Source: Sanchytrium tribonematis (lineage: Eukaryota; Sanchytriomycota; Sanchytriomycetes; Sanchytriales; Sanchytriaceae). From it: 42,016 nucleotides of DNA. The first letter of the stretch is position 1; each line of letters opens with the position of its first letter. The notes under the pieces are model-generated. The model was given only the letters and a program-made list of their open reading frames with translations, did no database searches and was not told the origin of the DNA. The stretch lies in contig JADGIG010000022.1 in assembly GCA_018985235.1 (NCBI GenBank), positions 1 through 42,016 on the forward strand, read 5' to 3'. Shown here one piece after another: positions 38,506-42,016 of the stretch. The position numbers and the translations under genes are program-made.

Positions 38506-39489
38506 TTAATAAATCTTTGGCAAATTAAGTCTTGGTGATATTGGTATTGTTCCATCTGCTTTATATTTATAGGCGTTTTTTTCCAGTTTATCTAAATCAT
38601 AAAAATAATTGACCATCGCACCCAGAGAATTTAGCATACCACTATTAGACTGATTAGCCCTGGGCCAAATCTCGAATAAGATTGCTCCATTTTGGAGATG
38701 AAAATTTGCTACGGGACATTTACAATACTTTCCTCTTTTTTCAGTTAGTAAATAATTTTTGGCTTGCGCCTTAGTCATCATTGGACTTTGTAAACACGAT
38801 TCAATTAAATTCTTCTGCCGAAGCCAAACTGAAAATTTGGGTATTGGACTGAGAGTGTAAAATTTTTCTGTTTTAAATTTTTTCTTAAGAAAAATTACAG
38901 CTTGGGAAATAAGAAGTTTACCAAGTCCGATACCGGTTAGATAATGATGAGGAGATATAATTGAGTAAAAATTTGCAACCGATGTTTCTAAGCTTTTTGA
39001 AATTAGAAGCTCGGACACATTCTGAGCCATTTTGTCGCTGAGTCCAATTTTCAAGTAAGCTAGCACTGTGTTTTCCATAAGCGGATGGAATGCAGCAAAT
39101 ATTAGCTTATTTCCACTGAATCTGTTTTCCAAAAGATCATGAACGCTAATGACTGGATGATTACTTTCATGCTGCACTATTTGATCCAATATTTTGCTTG
39201 AACTAGAAGAGTTCAAGATTTTAAAATTTAATTTGGGTATAAATTGCCTCTTGAGCACTTCATTAAATTGATTTTTGAGCTTACTTTCGCTCGAAATTAA
39301 TGAAGCTTCGTAACATTTAAAAAAGTTGTAGATTAGAAAATCATCCATCTGCAAATATACTTCTTCGAGGTCATTTAGATCTGTACTTTTGAGAAGGTCG
39401 CTTATCTGTGCAAAGCTCAAGCTGTCTGCATTCTGAATAATTGATTTGGGCGAGGTATATCTGATATATCGTTGAAATATTTTGAACAT
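38506..39489 (-). CDS. MLYCD: Malonyl-CoA decarboxylase, short form
   Basis: A 327-aa protein matching the C-terminal catalytic half of malonyl-CoA decarboxylase: FYSIISPHHYLTGIGLGKLLI (family FYSISxTQxGLxGIxLGxxLI), LSPIPKFSVWL with the catalytic Ser, and PVANFHLQNGAILFEIWPRAN with the catalytic His. It converts malonyl-CoA to acetyl-CoA. The start is the ATG at 39489, since the frame upstream has no ATG; MFKIFQRYIRYTSPK is basic and amphipathic, suggesting mitochondrial import. No PTS1 is present (ends PKIY). The N-terminal helical domain is clearly shorter than in animals (about 490 aa), so part of the oligomerisation domain is missing or diverged. It shares no intergenic base with COX6B at its 3' end. 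Confidence 0.88.
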   Translation of the reverse strand: MFKIFQRYIRYTSPKSIIQNADSLSFAQISDLLKSTDLNDLEEVYLQMDDFLIYNFFKCYEASLISSESKLKNQFNEVLKRQFIPKLNFKILNSSSSSKILDQIVQHESNHPVISVHDLLENRFSGNKLIFAAFHPLMENTVLAYLKIGLSDKMAQNVSELLISKSLETSVANFYSIISPHHYLTGIGLGKLLISQAVIFLKKKFKTEKFYTLSPIPKFSVWLRQKNLIESCLQSPMMTKAQAKNYLLTEKRGKYCKCPVANFHLQNGAILFEIWPRANQSNSGMLNSLGAMVNYFYDLDKLEKNAYKYKADGTIPISPRLNLPKIY

Positions 39490-39532
39490 ATGGATATGTA
39501 AATGTTTCAAAACTTTTAAGGTCAAGACAACA

Positions 39533-39538
39533 TTTATT
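39533..39538 (-). terminator. Poly(A) signal overlapping the Ran stop
   Basis: AATAAA (minus strand) shares two bases with the TAA at 39537-39539. Confidence 0.5.
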
Positions 39539-40197
39539 ACAAGTCGTCATCATCTTCAGGTAGAGGCTGTGCTGCAGCTTGCTCAAGTTCTCGGTTGTAT
39601 TGCTGCATCAAAGCAGAGTCCACCTGAACCTCAGGAGGCTGTAAAGCAGGAGCAGCAACAAAGTCCAATTGATTATTTCCAACCAATTTTCTAGCCAAAT
39701 ATAAGAACGGCTTTTCAAAGTTATAGTTAGATTTGGCACTGATGTCATAATATTGCAAATTCTTTTTTCTATGGAAAGTGATACTTTTTGCTTTTACTTT
39801 CCTGTCCTTTAGGTCGACTTTGTTACCGCAGAGAACGATTGGAATATTCTCGCAAACTCGAACCAAATCACGATGCCAAGTAGGAACGTTTTTATAAGTA
39901 ATTCTTGAGGTGACGTCAAACATAATTACACCGCATTGCCCACCAATGTAATAACCATCTCTAAGACCACCAAACTTTTCTTGACCAGCAGTGTCCCAAC
40001 AGTCAAAAACCAATTCGCCAAAGTTAGTATGAAATGACAAACTACGAACTTCTACTCCAACCGTTGCAATATATTTCTTTTCAAATTCTCCAGTAACATG
40101 ACGTTTGACAAAGGTAGTCTTTCCAGTGCCTCCGTCGCCAACTAGAACCAATTTAAAGTGACTAAGTTAATAATAAGTACGGTGTTTGTGCAGCCAT
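39537..40197 (-). CDS. GSP1: Ran GTPase (Gsp1)
   Basis: Exons 40197-40181 and 40161-39537 join across a 19-nt intron to give 213 aa. The first exon encodes only MAAQTP; splicing gives [19 protein letters not shown], as expected. Seen: P-loop [61 protein letters not shown] and the acidic end PLPEDDDDL that contacts the core in the GDP state. There is no prenylation Cys, as usual for Ran. It drives the direction of nuclear transport together with importin-beta, which is encoded at 5534-7958. Confidence 0.98.
40162..40180 (-). other. 19-nt intron in Ran
   Basis: GTACTTATTATTAACTTAG, phase 2, only 17 coding bases after the ATG. Confidence 0.95.
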
Positions 40198-40327
40198 CTC
40201 CAGTATCAAGGGGAACTCTGAGAATCTTGTAAATGAAAAGCTGGTTAAAAACGAAGCCAGCCTAAATTAAATTTATCTTTATTATCTGAGTTGAGTGTTC
40301 ATTATACTGAAAGTAATAGATTTATTG

Positions 40328-40627
40328 TCAATTATTTGAGAATCGAATTAAAAATTTGTCTTCTAGTACATCTGCTATTTGAAAATTTGTCGAATCTTCA
40401 TCTAAATCGATAATCTTAGTGGTGCCTCTGTTGTCATCATCAATCTCATTGTCTTTTGCGCCTTTTGATTGATTTTCTTTTTCTTTTTGTTGTTTTTCGT
40501 TCAGTTTTGCCAGTTCTAATCTAAATCTCAATCCCAACAAAGGCTTCTTTCTTATTTTTTCAATCTTCGAAATAAGAGATTCTAAATTGGGTATTTTTTT
40601 AACCGATAAGTCGGTGTCAAAATTCAT
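40328..40627 (-). CDS. Small charged protein, function unknown
   Basis: A 99-aa frame I do not recognise. Residues 1-45 look helical and basic (IPNLESLISKIEKIRKK, LGLRFRLELAKL), the middle is Lys/Glu/Gln-rich and the last third acidic (DDDNRGTTKIIDLDEDST), ending ADVLEDKFLIRFSNN. Composition and single-phase length support a real gene, and it fills an otherwise empty gap between Ran and the second chitin synthase. A false ORF remains possible. Confidence 0.5.
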   Translation of the reverse strand: MNFDTDLSVKKIPNLESLISKIEKIRKKPLLGLRFRLELAKLNEKQQKEKENQSKGAKDNEIDDDNRGTTKIIDLDEDSTNFQIADVLEDKFLIRFSNN

Positions 40628-40772
40628 GGCCTAGGAATTACTGATAATCAATCACAATATTACGATTATCTTATAAGCTCTAATTTTCTTGCGGATTGTA
40701 TCATGCGTTTAAATTATGAAAAACTGTTGAAAATCATTGTCCGTGTCAGACGTGTACATTTGAAACACATAT
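40628..40772. promoter_or_regulatory. Divergent intergenic region upstream of the second chitin synthase
   Basis: 145 A/T-rich bases with ATAATC/GATTAT repeats near 40645-40670. An upstream ATG at 40703 opens a 47-codon frame that overlaps the chitin synthase start in another phase. Confidence 0.35.
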
Positions 40773-42016
40773 ATGATGGAATCATCTCTCAACATAAATT
40801 CGAGAGAAGAATTGGAAGACTATTTGATCAAGAGCTTGAAAAATGACAAGAATTATGTTCAATTAAATGACTCTATATATATATGTACAAAAAATATTGA
40901 CTTTAATGAGACGTTAGCAAGTCAATATTCAAAATCTTACAAGGACACTTCTCTTCACAAATGGTTAAACGAGCCAAATATCTTCAAATTAGCTAATGAC
41001 ATGTATTTAACGATGCGTCGTACTTCCAAGGATCAATGTTTAGCACTGTTCGGAAATGATGATAAAGTCGAGCAAATATATCACCTGTCTCAATATTTGG
41101 GGACATTGAGTGGACAAACAAGTCGAACCAAAAAGTTGGCATCCAGATTTATAGGCGCAGTTGATGTTTTGACGGCACTGTCTACAGTGAGTGGTGATCG
41201 CCGTTGTGGATTTAATTTTCAATTTCAGTTTAATGGCACAGGTAAATGGGTTGGAGCTTTCGTACAGGAGGGGCCATTTGACTCAATAAGAGTTGTGAAT
41301 TACAACAAAGGATTAAGAAATTATGACATATTCTACTATTTATTGGCGGGAGTTGGAGAAGAAAATAAAGTTAAGTGGCATTTAGGCGATCCAGCACAGT
41401 ATAGGTTGACTGTGGGTGACATTAGTCCAAAAGACAAGTCTCAATTTGAAAAGCTCAATAGTTCCTTGGAGAAACTAGGTTTTTCTTCTGAAATGATAAC
41501 TTTATTTTGGCAAACTTTTGCTGGAATATTACATTTAAGTAATGTCAATTTTACGGTCAGCGATACCTCAGCTCATCAAAAAGTGACTCTCGCGGCCAAT
41601 CAACATGATCTTGAGCTTGCAGCATCTCTACTTGAGGTTGATCCAAAATCTATCGAGGCTTCATTAACAGTCAAAACTACTATAAACCATGGAGGTCCTG
41701 TAACACAGTTATTGAATATAAAGGATTCAGAATCTCAGAGGGATTTAATTATTCGTCAATTGTATACTATCTTATTTTCTTGGGTCATTGAATTTGCAAA
41801 CAAAAAATTGGGTAGTTCCGAGTTTGCTAATTCTATATGGGCATTAGACTATATAACAGTTAATGCAAAAGATAGACAAAATGACCTTTTTTCTTTCTTA
41901 AATAATAGCTTATATGAAAATCTATTGCGACTTTTTACAGAGAAAGGGGTTAATGAATATTTAAATTTTCAAAAAAATGAAGGTAAAAATATAGAGTCTA
42001 CTCTGCCAGTTGATAC
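40773..42016 (+). CDS. Second myosin-motor-like chitin synthase, N-terminal part (runs off right edge)
   Basis: From the ATG at 40773 a frame stays open to the window end (414 codons). The sequence follows the myosin motor plan: PNIFKLANDMYLTM (family PHIYAIADxAY), LSQYLGTLSG (KYLxxLSG), RNYDIFYYLLAG (RNFHIFYQLLAG) and FAGILHLSNVNF (LAAILHLGNIxF). The P-loop is gone: where GESGAGKT should stand it reads FGNDDKVEQ, and switch I SSRFG is replaced by GDRRCGFNF. A switch II-like stretch reads ALDYIT. This pseudo-motor cannot bind ATP in the normal way. No catalytic chitin synthase domain is in view, so the identification rests on the motor-like domain and the resemblance of its plan to the gene at 10958-16324. 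A degenerate class VII/VI-like chitin synthase is most likely; an unconventional myosin is the alternative. Confidence 0.72.
   Translation, partial: MMESSLNINSREELEDYLIKSLKNDKNYVQLNDSIYICTKNIDFNETLASQYSKSYKDTSLHKWLNEPNIFKLANDMYLTMRRTSKDQCLALFGNDDKVEQIYHLSQYLGTLSGQTSRTKKLASRFIGAVDVLTALSTVSGDRRCGFNFQFQFNGTGKWVGAFVQEGPFDSIRVVNYNKGLRNYDIFYYLLAGVGEENKVKWHLGDPAQYRLTVGDISPKDKSQFEKLNSSLEKLGFSSEMITLFWQTFAGILHLSNVNFTVSDTSAHQKVTLAANQHDLELAASLLEVDPKSIEASLTVKTTINHGGPVTQLLNIKDSESQRDLIIRQLYTILFSWVIEFANKKLGSSEFANSIWALDYITVNAKDRQNDLFSFLNNSLYENLLRLFTEKGVNEYLNFQKNEGKNIESTLPVD

Noticed and set aside
40703-40846. A 47-codon basic ORF upstream of and overlapping the second chitin synthase start.
   Set aside because: Short, no recognisable similarity and expected by chance in this composition. 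It could act as an upstream ORF, but nothing supports that directly.

Overview
This is a compact, A+T-rich eukaryotic nuclear segment, most plausibly from an early-diverging fungus or a close relative (Rozella-, aphelid-, chytrid- or sanchytrid-like). The main evidence is a chitin synthase with an N-terminal myosin-like motor domain and a C-terminal DEK-type tail, and the start of a second one. IQGAP, beta-tubulin, Ran, importin-beta, ESCRT-III Snf7, three G-alpha subunits and an initiator tRNA-Met with the eukaryotic A54 T-loop confirm a eukaryote. I cannot name the species.

The most striking feature is the introns. Fourteen introns can be placed because removing them joins broken frames into family-consistent proteins. 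Thirteen are exactly 19 nt and one is 21 nt. All start GTA and end in the 8-mer T-N-A-Y-N-Y-A-G, so the putative branch-point A sits at a fixed distance from the acceptor. The 19-nt form is GTA + 8 nt + TNAYNYAG. Many apparently frameshifted genes here are therefore intact.

Layout. 1-4318: partial multi-pass membrane protein, mitochondrial Phe-tRNA synthetase, FG-type nucleoporin, G-alpha 1. 4399-10155: a minus-strand series of CaMKK/Sak1-like kinase, importin-beta, G-alpha 2, NECAP and a small two-TM protein. 10334-16324: Snf7 and a 1788-aa myosin-motor chitin synthase. 16687-24438: initiator tRNA, IQGAP, a Ser/Gln-rich protein and a 936-aa protein I do not recognise. 24623-29864: alpha-SNAP, a membrane GT2 glycosyltransferase, a PAS-kinase-type kinase, beta-tubulin. 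29988-35098: a uroporphyrinogen decarboxylase / hydroxymethylbilane synthase fusion, a coiled-coil / ACT / SerB phosphoserine phosphatase fusion, Rab6. 35234-42016: a multi-TM protein with a PAN-like Cys-rich tail, G-alpha 3, COX6B, malonyl-CoA decarboxylase, Ran, a small acidic protein and the start of a second myosin-motor chitin synthase.

Genes are packed tightly: convergent stop codons lie 0-14 nt apart in four pairs, one divergent pair is 40 nt apart, and AATAAA often overlaps the stop codon. The functional themes are G-protein signalling (three G-alpha genes and a possible receptor), nuclear transport (Ran, importin-beta, FG nucleoporin), vesicle traffic (Rab6, alpha-SNAP, NECAP, Snf7) and polarised wall growth (chitin synthases, IQGAP, tubulin, GT2). 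No mobile element, CRISPR array or long repeat was seen.
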